Assembly (NCBI GenBank): GCA_023382435.1 | Contig: JAHDVS010000017.1 | Span: forward strand, 1 to 44,344 | DNA from: Thermoleophilia bacterium | Lineage (GTDB): Bacteria > Actinomycetota > Thermoleophilia > Gaiellales > Gaiellaceae | DNA length: 44,344 bases | Direction: 5' to 3' | Shown here: positions 16,363-24,285 of the stretch, piece after piece | Layout: every line of letters begins with the position of its first letter | Position numbering within the stretch: position 1 is the stretch's first letter | Translations under genes and position numbers: made by a program | Notes under the pieces: model-generated | The model's database searches: none | What the model was told of the DNA's origin: nothing | Seen by the model: only the letters and a program-made list of their open reading frames with translations

Positions 16363-16754
16363 GGCTGCTGCTCGACACTCACATCTGGATCTGGGCGCTC
16401 CTCGAGCCGGAGCGGCTCGCCCCGGCCGTCGCCGAGGCGCTCGAGCACGAGGACAATGAACTCTGGCTCTCCCCGATCAGCGCCTAGGAGCTGATCGTGC
16501 TCGTCGAGAAAGGCCGCGTCGTCCTCGACCGCGACCCCGCGCGCTGGATCTCGGACGTCTTGCGCCACGCCCCGTTGCGAGACGCCCCGCTCACCCGCGC
16601 CGTCGCGATCGAGAGCCGGCGGCTGCGCCTGCGGCACGAGGATCCAGCGGATCGGTTCATCGCGGCGACCGCGAGCGTCTACGACCTCACGCTCGTCACC
16701 GCCGACGAGCGGCTGCTCGCGCTCGACGACGTCCGCACTCTCCCGAATCGCTGA
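16359..16754 (+). pseudogene. VapC-like PIN-domain toxin interrupted by an in-frame TAG
   Basis: Reading from the GTG at 16359, 131 codons run to the TGA at 16752-16754 with a single TAG at 16485-16487 (codon 43). Before it lies RLLLDTHIWIWALLEPERL with the first PIN aspartate; after it come ELIVLVEKGRVVLDRDP, DPADRFIAATA and TADERLLALDD with the other acidic residues. Relatives usually read ISAWE here, so TAG replaces the Trp directly before the catalytic glutamate, a one-base change from TGG. The rest of the domain is full length and well conserved, so the lesion is recent, or is a sequencing error, or is read through. If truly stopped, the toxin is inactive. Confidence 0.8.
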
Positions 16755-16776
16755 GGCCAGCGCCGGGGGAGCCAGC

Positions 16777-16782
16777 TAGGCT
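16777..16782 (+). promoter_or_regulatory. -10 box (TAGGCT) of the tRNA-Sec gene
   Basis: TAGGCT ends 6 bases before the first base of the tRNA at 16789, implying that transcription starts at or within one base of the mature 5' end. Confidence 0.55.
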
Positions 16783-16788
16783 GGCAGC

Positions 16789-16881
16789 GGAGCGGCACGG
16801 GCCCGGTGGCCCAGCCGGTCTTCAAAACCGGTGAGGCGTGGTAGCCCCACGCTGGCTCGGTTCGACTCCGGGGCCGCTCCG
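16789..16881 (+). tRNA. selC: tRNA-Sec (anticodon TCA)
   Basis: The acceptor stem is 8 bp (GGAGCGGC at 16789-16796 with GCCGCTCC at 16873-16880) and the T-stem 5 bp (CTCGG/CCGGG), the bacterial 8+5 arrangement specific to tRNA-Sec. The anticodon stem CCGGT/ACCGG closes the loop CTTCAAA, with anticodon TCA at 16822-16824. The extended variable arm has a GCGTGG/CCACGC stem. The D-arm is GGGCC-CGGT-GGCCC. The discriminator base is G and no CCA is encoded. It reads UGA as selenocysteine together with SelA and SelB. Confidence 0.97.
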
Positions 16882-16910
16882 TCAGATCGCCGCCCAGCTT
16901 GTGGCTTATT

Positions 16911-16940
16911 TCTTCGATACTTCGAAGATTCGGATAATGT
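16911..16940 (+). promoter_or_regulatory. arsR operon promoter with ArsR-type operator
   Basis: TCTTCG (16911-16916) and CGAAGA (16923-16928) form an inverted repeat with a 6-base spacer directly upstream of a TAATGT -10 box (16935-16940). That box ends 6 bases before the GTG at 16947. The operator would lie in the spacer/-35 region, so binding of the ArsR protein should repress the whole downstream operon and its own gene. Confidence 0.55.
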
Positions 16941-16946
16941 AAGAAT

Positions 16947-17282
16947 GTGCCTCACAACGCCCGCCCCGTGCACGAGGTCAAGGCCAACCTGTTCCGCGTG
17001 CTCGGTCATCCGGCGAGGGTGCGCATCCTCGAGCTCTTGCGCGACGGCGAGCGCTCGGTCGGCTCCCTCCAGGTGGAGCTCGGGCTGGACTCGGGCGGCA
17101 CGTCGCAGCACCTGGCGGCGTTGCGCCGGATCGGACTCGTCGAGTCCCGGCGGGAGGGAACGAGCGTCTACTACCGCGTCGCGGACGCACGGGTGTTCGA
17201 CCTGCTCGCGGCGGGCCGCGACGTGATCACGCAGCAGCTCGCCGAGCAGCAGTCGATCCTGCGGGAGCTCGAGACTTCGTGA
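16947..17282 (+). CDS. ArsR-family regulator (Rv0081-like)
   Basis: 111-residue winged-helix repressor, GTG start with a leaderless-type promoter. HEVKANLFRVLGHPARVRIL begins the DNA-binding domain, SGGTSQHLAALRRIGLVESR is the recognition helix and EGTSVYYRV the wing. The protein contains no cysteine at all, so it cannot use the ELCVC-type metal site of classical ArsR proteins. The HEVKANLFRVLGHPARVRIL opening and its place as first gene before a formate-hydrogenlyase-like operon match Mycobacterium tuberculosis Rv0081, which regulates the Rv0081-Rv0087 locus within the hypoxia response. Its stop overlaps the next gene by four bases. What it senses here is unknown. Confidence 0.9.
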   Translation: MPHNARPVHEVKANLFRVLGHPARVRILELLRDGERSVGSLQVELGLDSGGTSQHLAALRRIGLVESRREGTSVYYRVADARVFDLLAAGRDVITQQLAEQQSILRELETS

Positions 17283-19225
17283 CGAGCGCGGCGCTCGTCG
17301 CCGGCCTGAGCGCGATCGGGGTCGGCGGAGTCGCCGCGGCCGGGCGGGCGACATTCCGGGCCGGGCTCATCCTGCAGGCCGCGGGAGCCGCCGGGCTCGC
17401 GCTGGCCGGCTTCTGGGCCGTGGCCGCCGGCGCGGACGCCGGCAGCCCGTTCACGAGCGCGCTCGATCCGCGCTTCGGGATCGACGGGCTGAGCGGCCTC
17501 TTCCTCGGCACGCTCGGCCTGATCGCGGCCCCGGCGCTCGTCTTCTCGCTTCGCTACCTGGAACCGACCGGCCGCGGGCGCGCGGTCGGGGCGCTGACCG
17601 GCGCATTCGTCCTCGCCATGGCGGGGGTGCTGTGCGCCCGCGACCCGTTCACGTTCCTCGCCGGCTGGGAGCTGATGACGCTCCTGCCCGCCGCCGTGAT
17701 CCTCGTGGCGCGAGCCGGGGACCGGGTCGCGCGCAACACCGTCTTCGTCTACCTCGCGATCACGCACCTGGGCGGAGCGGGCACGTGGATCGCGGTACTC
17801 CTCCTCGCCGGCGCCGGGGCGATCGGCGACCCCTCGGCACTCGCTACGGGCTCCGGCCTCCAGGTGGCGGTCGCGCTGACGGCGCTCGTCGGCATGGGAA
17901 CGAAAGCCGGGCTGCTCCCCCTCCACGTCTGGCTACCGCGCGCCCACCCGATAGCGCCGGCCCCGATCTCGGCGCTGATGAGCGGCGTCATGATCAAGGT
18001 CTCGATCTACGCGCTCGTGCGCGTACTCGTCGAGTGGACCGGCGTCCTCCCCGTCTGGCTGGGCGGCCTCGTGCTGGCGATCGGCGCGGTCTCGGCGGTG
18101 GGCGGCGTCGTCTACGCGCTCTTCCAGCACGACCTCAAACGACTGCTCGCGCTGCACTCGATCGAGAACGTCGGGATCATCGTGCTCGGCATCGGCGCCT
18201 GCCTGATCCTGCGCGCCCGGGGCGCGGAGGCGTGGGCTGCGTTCGCGCTCGGCGCCGCGCTTCTGCACACCGTCAACCACGCGATCTTCAAGGCGCTCCT
18301 GTTCCTCGGCGCCGGCGCGTTCGAGCGGGCGGTCGGCTCGCTCGAGCTCGACCGGCTCGGCGGCCTGCTGCGACGCATGCCCTGGACCGGCGGCGCCTTC
18401 CTCGTCGGCGCGATGGCGATCGCCGGGCTGCCGCCGCTGAACGGCTTCGCCTCGGAGTGGCTCACCCTCCAGGCGCTCCTCCACGTCCCGGCCTACGGCG
18501 GCGCCGGCGACGCGATCGCCGGGGCGCTCGCGCTCGCCGCGCTCGCGGCCACGGCCGCCCTCGCCGTGTTCTGCTTCGTCAAGGTCGTCGGGCTCGTCCT
18601 GCTCGGCCCGCCCCGTCGCCAGGCCGCGGCCGAAGCGGTCGAAGCGCCCGCCTCGATGCGGGCCGCCCTCGTTGTTCTCGCGGCCGTATGCGTCGCGCTC
18701 GGGCTCGTGCCCGGCCTGCTCTTCGGCGCGCTGGCCGAGCTCGCGCCGTGGCAGGCGAGCGTGCCGGCCCGGGCCGGCCTGCAGCTGCCGGGCACGGGGA
18801 CGCTGCCGGCCCCCGGGATCGCCGTCGCCCTCGTAGCGCTGACGGCGGGACTCTGGCTGCTCCGGGGCCGGCGCAGCGCTGCACCGGTCCCGAGCTGGGC
18901 CTGCGGCCAGCTCGTCGGGCCGCGGCTCGCCTGGACGAGCGCCGGCTTCACGAAGCCGCTCCGGCTGATCCTCGAGGCGATCCTCCGGCCGCAGCGGGAG
19001 ATCGTCGTACGCTACGAGGCCAGCGTCGTCCAGGAGGTCACCTACAGCGGCCGGGTGCCGCACCTGATCGACGAGAACCTCTACCGGCCGGTCGTGCGCC
19101 TCGCGCTCGCGGCCGCCGGGAGGGCGAGACGGCTCCAGAGCGGCCGCCTCGGGGCATACGTCGCGTATCTCGTCGGACTCGTCGTCGTACTCCTCGCCGC
19201 CGCTCGAGTCGGCGCGCTCGGATGA
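17279..19225 (+). CDS. HyfB/Rv0083-like proton-pumping membrane subunit
   Basis: Antiporter-like subunit of a membrane-bound hydrogenase or complex I-like enzyme, 648 residues, about 14 or more helices. The NuoL/M/N core motifs are present: the TM5 glutamate in FLAGWELMTLLPAAV, the TM7 lysine in GMGTKAGLLPLHVWLPRAHP, LKRLLALHSIENVGIIVLGI in the TM8 region and HAIFKALLFLGAGAFERAVG. The long C-terminal extension resembles HyfB and HycC more than NuoM. The start GTG overlaps the arsR stop. These residues form the proton path, so the complex should translocate protons across the cytoplasmic membrane. Confidence 0.9.
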   Translation: MTSAALVAGLSAIGVGGVAAAGRATFRAGLILQAAGAAGLALAGFWAVAAGADAGSPFTSALDPRFGIDGLSGLFLGTLGLIAAPALVFSLRYLEPTGRGRAVGALTGAFVLAMAGVLCARDPFTFLAGWELMTLLPAAVILVARAGDRVARNTVFVYLAITHLGGAGTWIAVLLLAGAGAIGDPSALATGSGLQVAVALTALVGMGTKAGLLPLHVWLPRAHPIAPAPISALMSGVMIKVSIYALVRVLVEWTGVLPVWLGGLVLAIGAVSAVGGVVYALFQHDLKRLLALHSIENVGIIVLGIGACLILRARGAEAWAAFALGAALLHTVNHAIFKALLFLGAGAFERAVGSLELDRLGGLLRRMPWTGGAFLVGAMAIAGLPPLNGFASEWLTLQALLHVPAYGGAGDAIAGALALAALAATAALAVFCFVKVVGLVLLGPPRRQAAAEAVEAPASMRAALVVLAAVCVALGLVPGLLFGALAELAPWQASVPARAGLQLPGTGTLPAPGIAVALVALTAGLWLLRGRRSAAPVPSWACGQLVGPRLAWTSAGFTKPLRLILEAILRPQREIVVRYEASVVQEVTYSGRVPHLIDENLYRPVVRLALAAAGRARRLQSGRLGAYVAYLVGLVVVLLAAARVGALG

Positions 19226-20148
19226 GCGGCGCCACCGTCACCGCCGGCGCGGTTCAGGTCGTGGGCGGGATCGCCCTCGCGCCGCTGCTCCCCGGCCTCG
19301 TCCAGCACTGGAAAGCGCGGCTGCAGGGTCGCCGGGGACCCACCCCGCTCCAGCCCTACCGGGAGTTGCGCCGCCTCTGGGGCAAGAGCGCGGTCACGAT
19401 CGAGGGAACGACCGCCGTCTACCGGCTGGCGCCCGCGCTGGCGGCCGCAAGCATCGGCGTCGCGATCCTGATCGTCCCGGTCGCCGCCCGGGCCCCAGAC
19501 TGGGGCGTCGGGCACGACGCGCTCGCCCTGGCCGGCGTGCTCGCGCTCGCCCGCTTCGCGGTGGCCGTCGCGGCCTGGGACGTGGCCAACGGCTTCGCGC
19601 TGATGGGCGCGAGCCGCGACCTCTCGATCTCGGTCTTCGTCGAGGCGACACTCGTGCTCGCGCTCGCGGTGGCGGCGCTCGTGACGGGCACCACCGCGCT
19701 GCCCGAGGTCATCGCCGGGACCGCCGGCGCCGGCGTCTGGTCGCAGCCGGCGCTCGCGCTCGGCGCGATCGCGTTCGCGCTCGTCGTGGTCGCGGAGACC
19801 GGGCGCCAGCCCGTCGACAACCCGGACACCCACCTCGAGCTGACGATGATCCACGAGGGCCCGCTGCTCGAGTACGCGGGCCGCGACCTCGCGTACCTGC
19901 AGTGGGCGGCCGCTGCGCGGCACTGGCTCGTGCTCGTGATCGCGGCCCAGGTCTTCCTACCGCATCCGCACGGCGTGTGGTGGCAGCTCGCGCTCCTGCC
20001 CGTCACGCTCGCCGCTCTCTGCGGTGCGCTCGCGCTCGCCGAGACGCTCGTCGCCAAGATGCGCATCCTGCTCGTGCCGAGGCTCCTGGCCGTCGGCGCG
20101 TTCGCTGCGCTGCTGGGAATCGCGGCGTGGCTGGCGGCGAGCCCGTGA
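19222..20148 (+). CDS. hycD: HycD/HyfC/NuoH-like membrane subunit
   Basis: 308-residue NuoH-family subunit that links the soluble catalytic module to the membrane arm. LPGLVQHWKARLQGRRGPTP near the N-terminus is the family's first conserved loop (usually lies before PLQPYxDLxKL; here PLQPYRELRRLWGK). ETGRQPVDNPDTHLELTMIH is the conserved acidic loop that lines the quinone/ion channel. About eight helices are visible. The start ATG overlaps the previous stop (ATGA). It corresponds to Rv0084 in M. tuberculosis. Confidence 0.92.
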   Translation: MSGATVTAGAVQVVGGIALAPLLPGLVQHWKARLQGRRGPTPLQPYRELRRLWGKSAVTIEGTTAVYRLAPALAAASIGVAILIVPVAARAPDWGVGHDALALAGVLALARFAVAVAAWDVANGFALMGASRDLSISVFVEATLVLALAVAALVTGTTALPEVIAGTAGAGVWSQPALALGAIAFALVVVAETGRQPVDNPDTHLELTMIHEGPLLEYAGRDLAYLQWAAAARHWLVLVIAAQVFLPHPHGVWWQLALLPVTLAALCGALALAETLVAKMRILLVPRLLAVGAFAALLGIAAWLAASP

Positions 20149-20756
20149 GCGGCACGTTCGTCTGGGCGCTCGTCGGCCTCGGGCTGTCCGTCGTCGTCGT
20201 GCGGCGGCGGACGGTCGCGGTCGGGCTCGTCACGCTGCAGGCGCTGCTCCTCGCGGGCGCTGCGCTCGTCGCCGCCGCGAGCGGCGGCGATGTCGTGGCC
20301 GGTGTCGCGCTCGGGATCCGCGGCTTTGCGCTCGCCGCGCTCTTCCTCGTTCTCGTGGCGCGCACCCGGGAGCCCCGCCCGGTCCAGGCAGGCATCGCGC
20401 CCCTCGCTCGCGCCGGCATCGCCGTCGCCCTCGCCCTCGCCCTCGTCTGGCTCGTGCCGGCGATCGGGCTCGAGTCGCGCGCCGCGGAGAGATCCGTGCT
20501 CGCCCTCGTCGCGTTCGGCGCCGTCACCGCGGCAACGCGGCGCGCAACGCTCTTCCAGGTGATCGGCATCGTCCTTGTCGAGAACGGGCTCGCGCTCGCG
20601 GCGCTCGAGCTGCCGGGGGCCTCGTCGGTCGCGATCGAGATCGGGGTCGCGCTCGACCTCGTGCTCGTCGCCGCCGTAGCGGCCGTGTTCCACGAGCGGA
20701 TCTTCGCCGAGTTCGGCACCGGCGACAGCACGGCGCTGAGGACGCTGCGTGACTAG
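20145..20756 (+). CDS. hycP: HycP/HyfE-like membrane subunit
   Basis: 203-residue hydrophobic subunit related to HyfE, with a NuoK-like core, from the GTG at 20145 that overlaps the hycD stop. About six helices are visible, including VALGIRGFALAALFLVLVAR and FQVIGIVLVENGLALAALEL, with the buried glutamate of the NuoK fold in the latter. The gene continues 8 bases into hycQ. The extended open frame upstream of 20145 is a shadow of hycD. Confidence 0.86.
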   Translation: MSGTFVWALVGLGLSVVVVRRRTVAVGLVTLQALLLAGAALVAAASGGDVVAGVALGIRGFALAALFLVLVARTREPRPVQAGIAPLARAGIAVALALALVWLVPAIGLESRAAERSVLALVAFGAVTAATRRATLFQVIGIVLVENGLALAALELPGASSVAIEIGVALDLVLVAAVAAVFHERIFAEFGTGDSTALRTLRD

Positions 20757-22212
20757 CCGCGAGACGCTGGCGCTGGCCGCCGTCGCCGCGCCGGCGCTTG
20801 TCGCGGCTCTCGTCGCGCTCGCGCCACGCCGTCTGGTCGCCGGGGTTGCCCTCGCGGGAGCGGTCCCGGCCGGCGGGCTAGCCCTCGCGCTCGCGGGCAT
20901 CGCCCTCGGCCGACCCGGCAGCCCGCTCGCCGGCGACTGGGTGGCGGTCGACGCGGCTGCGGGACTGCTCGCCGGCGTGATCGGGCTCGTCGGTGCCGCC
21001 AGCGTGCTCGTCTCGCCCGTCTACCTCGCCGGGATGCGCGCCTCGCTCGTCTCCGTGCCGCGGCGGGAGCGCACGTACTACGCCGTCCTGTATGCCTTCT
21101 GGGCGATCCTGCTCGCCGTGCCGCTCGCCGGGAACCTCGGAGCCGCCTGGCTCCTGGTCGAGGCGACGACCGCCGCTTCCGCGCTCCTGGTCGGCTTCAG
21201 CGGCAAGCGGCGGGCCCTCGAGGCCGGCTGGAAGTACCTGATCCTCACCTCGCTCGGCCTGGGCGTCGCCCTGCTCGGCATCGTGCTCCTCGCGGCCGGC
21301 GTTCCCGGTGGCGGGCTGGGCGCGCTCTCCTGGCACGCGCTCGGCACGTACGCGTCCGGAAGCGAGGCGGCGCTCGTCGCCTACCTGCTCCTGCTCGCCG
21401 GCCTCGCCGCGAAGATCGGGCTCGCGCCCGTGCACAACTGGCTCCCCGACGCGCACTCCGAGGCCCCGCCGCCGGTCTCGGCCCTGCTCTCGGCCGCGCT
21501 CCTGCCGGCGGTGCTGGTCGTGGCCTGGCGCTCCCAGCAGGCGCTGGCCCCGGCGATCGGCGATCAGACGGCGCAGACGGTCCTCGTCGCTTTCGGCCTC
21601 GCCTCGCTCGCCGTCTCGGTTCCGTTCCTCTGGCGGCCGCTCGCGTGGAAGCGCTTGCTCGCCTACTCGAGCCTCGAGCACATGGGAGTGATCGCTCTCG
21701 GGATCGGCTTCGGTACGGAGCTCGCGCTCGCCGGCGTCGCCATCCACGTGGCGGCGCACGCGATCGCCAAGGCGCTCGGCTTCTACGCCTCGACGCCGCT
21801 GCTCGGCCACGAGCCGCGCGCGGCCAGGCGCGCCGTCGCAGGCATCGGACGCACGCAGCCGGCCCTCGGCGCGGCAATGGGCATCTCGATCGGCGCCCTC
21901 GCGGGGCTCCCCCCGTCGCCGATCTTCGTCAGCGAGGTGCTGATCGTCGCGGGAGGATTCCAGGCCGGCCGCCCCTGGGCGGCCGCGGCGGCGACGGTCC
22001 TGCTCGCGCTCGGCTTCCTCGGCCTGGCGCACGCGCTGCTCGAGACGACCGCCGGCAAGGCGCGCAGGCGCGACACCGCCGAGGCCCCGGGCCTCCGCGG
22101 TGTCGTCGCCCTCACCGCCGTCTCGGTCGTCCTGCTCCTGGCACTCGCCGGCGCCGGCCTCTGGCTCCCGCAGACCGAGCTCGTCGAGGCGCTCCTGCGG
22201 GGAATCCCGTGA
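20749..22212 (+). CDS. hycQ: HycQ/HyfF-like antiporter subunit
   Basis: 487-residue NuoN/NuoM-type subunit. LLVEATTAASALLVGFSGKR carries the TM5 glutamate, LAAKIGLAPVHNWLPDAHSE the TM7 lysine with the usual HxWLPDAH, and AWKRLLAYSSLEHMGVIALG the TM8 lysine. HVAAHAIAKALGFYAS is the next conserved helix. It is the second proton-channel subunit in the operon and corresponds to Rv0086. The GTG start lies within the 3' end of hycP. Confidence 0.91.
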   Translation: MTSRETLALAAVAAPALVAALVALAPRRLVAGVALAGAVPAGGLALALAGIALGRPGSPLAGDWVAVDAAAGLLAGVIGLVGAASVLVSPVYLAGMRASLVSVPRRERTYYAVLYAFWAILLAVPLAGNLGAAWLLVEATTAASALLVGFSGKRRALEAGWKYLILTSLGLGVALLGIVLLAAGVPGGGLGALSWHALGTYASGSEAALVAYLLLLAGLAAKIGLAPVHNWLPDAHSEAPPPVSALLSAALLPAVLVVAWRSQQALAPAIGDQTAQTVLVAFGLASLAVSVPFLWRPLAWKRLLAYSSLEHMGVIALGIGFGTELALAGVAIHVAAHAIAKALGFYASTPLLGHEPRAARRAVAGIGRTQPALGAAMGISIGALAGLPPSPIFVSEVLIVAGGFQAGRPWAAAAATVLLALGFLGLAHALLETTAGKARRRDTAEAPGLRGVVALTAVSVVLLLALAGAGLWLPQTELVEALLRGIP

Positions 22213-23609
22213 CCGCCGTCTCCGGGGCCGAGGGCTACCGCGAGCGGATCGGGACTGCCCTGGCCGGGAGCTGGCGCTTCGCAGGCCTCCACGCGACGGC
22301 CGGAGGGACCGCCGTGCGAGTGCTCCTCGCCGCGCCGGACGGCTCGACCAGGCTCGAGTCGGTCGCCGCCGAGCGGGCGACCGCACCCTCGATCGTCGAC
22401 CTCGTCCCCGCGGCCGCCTGGGACGAGCGGGAGGCGCACGACCTCCAGGGCGTCGCGTTCGCCGGCCACGACCCGCTGCGACCGCTCGTCGACCACGACC
22501 CCGACCTCGGGCGCTGGACGGTCCCGGTGCGGGGGCACGATCCGTACGAGGTCGCGGTAGGGCCCATCCACGCCGGCGTGATCGAGTCGGGCCACTTCCG
22601 CTTCCACGTCGTCGGCGATCGGATCCTCCACCTCGACATCCGCCTCTTCTACAAGCACCGAGGTCTCGAGCGGGCCGCCGAGGGGGCCACGCTCGAGCAG
22701 GGGATGGCGTACGTCGGCCGGGCGTGTGCCGCGTGCACCGTGGCGAACGGGGTCGCCTACGCGCACGCCTGCGAGGAGGCGCTCGGCCTCCGGCCGACGG
22801 CCGAGCTGCGCCGCGCTCGTACGATCCTGCTCGAGCTCGAGCGGATCTGGAGCCACCTGAACGACATCGCCGCCGTCTGCGCGGGCGTCGGCCTGGCCGC
22901 GGGCAACACCCGCTTCGCCGCGCTGACGGAGCGCGCCCGGCGCCTCAACGCGGCGCTGACCGGGCACCGCTTCCTCTTCCGGACGGTGGCGGTCGCGGGC
23001 AGCGCGCTCGCTCTCGGTCCGGACGAGCTGCGAGCCGCCCGGGAGGAGCTGACAGCCCTGCGCGAAGAGGCCGCGAGCGGCTGGCGCGAGCTCGCCTTCA
23101 ACGCCTCGTTCCAGGATCGCCTGCCCGAGATCGGCGTTGTCGCGGCCGCCGCTGCCCGTCGGCTCGGTACCACCGGGCCGGCCGCGCGCGCCGCCGGTGT
23201 CCGCGAGGACGTCAGAGCGGCCAGTCCGCGCCTCGCCTACGACGGCTTCGTAGCCGTCGTCCCGGAGCGCGCAACGGGGGACGTGCAGGCGAGGTTCGAG
23301 CAGCGCGCGCTCGAGCTCTGGCAGTCGTTCACGCTCCTCGACGCCCTGCTCGAGCACCCGCTCGGGCCCGCCGTAGCCGAGCGTTCCGACGCGGAGCGGG
23401 AGCTCGGGGTCGGCCGGGTCGAGAGCCCGCGCGGAGCGACGAGCTGCGTCGTCGAGCGCCGCGGCGACCGGATCGAGCGGCTGCGACTGCGGACGGGCTC
23501 CTACGCGAGCTGGCCCGCCGTCGCGCACGCCGCGGCCGACGACCTGCTCCCCGACTTCCCGCTCATCAACAAGAGCTTCGAGCTCTGCTACGCCTGCACC
23601 GACCGCTGA
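22209..23609 (+). CDS. hycE: Group 4 [NiFe]-hydrogenase-like large subunit (HycE/HyfG), NuoC-NuoD fusion
   Basis: 466-residue catalytic subunit starting GTG at 22209. Residues about 1-110 are a NuoC-like domain (WDEREAHDLQGVAFAGHDPL). Residues 115-466 are NuoD/hydrogenase-like (GPIHAGVIESGHFRF, DIRLFYKHRGLERAAEG). Four cysteines sit where nickel ligands belong: Cys173/Cys176 in GRACAACTVANG and Cys460/Cys463 in FELCYACTDR. NuoD proteins lack these, so a NiFe-like site is plausible. The L1 glycine (usual RxCGxC) is Ala and the Asp-Pro before the last CxxC is absent, so activity is not certain. The protein ends exactly at CTDR, where group 4 enzymes such as E. coli HycE end after maturation cleavage, so no cleavable tail is encoded. 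Confidence 0.9.
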   Translation: MTAVSGAEGYRERIGTALAGSWRFAGLHATAGGTAVRVLLAAPDGSTRLESVAAERATAPSIVDLVPAAAWDEREAHDLQGVAFAGHDPLRPLVDHDPDLGRWTVPVRGHDPYEVAVGPIHAGVIESGHFRFHVVGDRILHLDIRLFYKHRGLERAAEGATLEQGMAYVGRACAACTVANGVAYAHACEEALGLRPTAELRRARTILLELERIWSHLNDIAAVCAGVGLAAGNTRFAALTERARRLNAALTGHRFLFRTVAVAGSALALGPDELRAAREELTALREEAASGWRELAFNASFQDRLPEIGVVAAAAARRLGTTGPAARAAGVREDVRAASPRLAYDGFVAVVPERATGDVQARFEQRALELWQSFTLLDALLEHPLGPAVAERSDAERELGVGRVESPRGATSCVVERRGDRIERLRLRTGSYASWPAVAHAAADDLLPDFPLINKSFELCYACTDR

Positions 23610-24088
23610 TGCTGACGCTCCTCCGCGACCTCCGCCGGCTCCGCTCGGGCCTCGCCCTGCCGCGCCCCGAGCGCCCGGGAAGCCTGGCGATCCGCCACGT
23701 CGATGCCGGCTCGTGCAACGGGTGCGAGCACGAGCTCGTCCTCACCTCTAGCCCCCACTACGACCTGCAGCGGTTCGGGCTCGGCCTTGTCGCCTCGCCA
23801 CGGCACGCCGACGTGCTCCTCGTGACCGGCACGGTCACGACCAGGATGCGGGAGCCGCTCCTGACCGCCTACCGGGCGATGCCGGAGCCGCGCCGCGTGG
23901 CCGCTCTCGGCGACTGCGCGCTCGGCTGCCACCCGCTCGGCACCGCGAGCGAGCTGGTCGGGCCCGTCGACGCGCTCTTCCCGGTGGATCTCCGGATTCC
24001 GGGCTGCCCGCCGACCCCCGACGCGATTGCGGCCGCCCTGCTCGAGCTCCTCGACCGCCCCGCCGGTCGGCGGCTCGGGCGAACGTAG
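23609..24088 (+). CDS. NuoB/HycG-like [4Fe-4S] small subunit
   Basis: 159-residue electron-transfer subunit next to the NiFe-like site. Cluster ligands are visible in GSCNGCEHEL, GDCALGCH and IPGCPPTPD, the CxxC...C...CP pattern of complex I subunit B and hydrogenase small subunits. Its ATG shares the last base of the previous stop (TGATG). In M. tuberculosis the equivalent gene (Rv0082) is second in the operon; here it is last. No polyferredoxin subunit, formate dehydrogenase or Hyp maturation gene follows, so the electron donor or acceptor is not in this window. Confidence 0.9.
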   Translation: MLTLLRDLRRLRSGLALPRPERPGSLAIRHVDAGSCNGCEHELVLTSSPHYDLQRFGLGLVASPRHADVLLVTGTVTTRMREPLLTAYRAMPEPRRVAALGDCALGCHPLGTASELVGPVDALFPVDLRIPGCPPTPDAIAAALLELLDRPAGRRLGRT

Positions 24089-24129
24089 CCGCCCACCCGG
24101 CGCCCACACCCAGCGTGCGGGCAGCCGTA

Positions 24130-24175
24130 TTGCCTCCCGGGCCGGACAGGCGGTAGGCTGTACGATAGGTTGCTC
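24130..24175 (+). promoter_or_regulatory. Promoter and operator-like site before the ABC ATPase gene
   Basis: TTGCCT (24130-24135), an 18-base spacer and TAGGCT (24154-24159) make a plausible promoter, with a leader of about 120 bases to the ATG. Positions 24152-24175 match 20 of 24 bases of the site at 25583-25606 before the substrate-binding protein gene; the core here is GGCTGTACGATAGG. The site covers the -10 box and start point, which suggests repression. Apart from this, the 197-base gap after the hydrogenase-like operon shows only a ribosome binding site (AAAGGAGG near 24265). Confidence 0.6.
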
Positions 24176-24285
24176 GTCCTGCCCGTACCTGCGCCTGCCG
24201 AGCTCGCTCCGGTCCTGCTCGGGTCCGGTCGCTGCGGGCAGTTCTCGATGACTGCCGACAGGCGAAAGGAGGGGCTTCGCGAGCG

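Noticed and set aside
22725-23597. Possible selenocysteine in the hydrogenase-like large subunit
   Set aside because: All four metal-ligand positions are ordinary TGC/TGT cysteine codons; no in-frame TGA is present.
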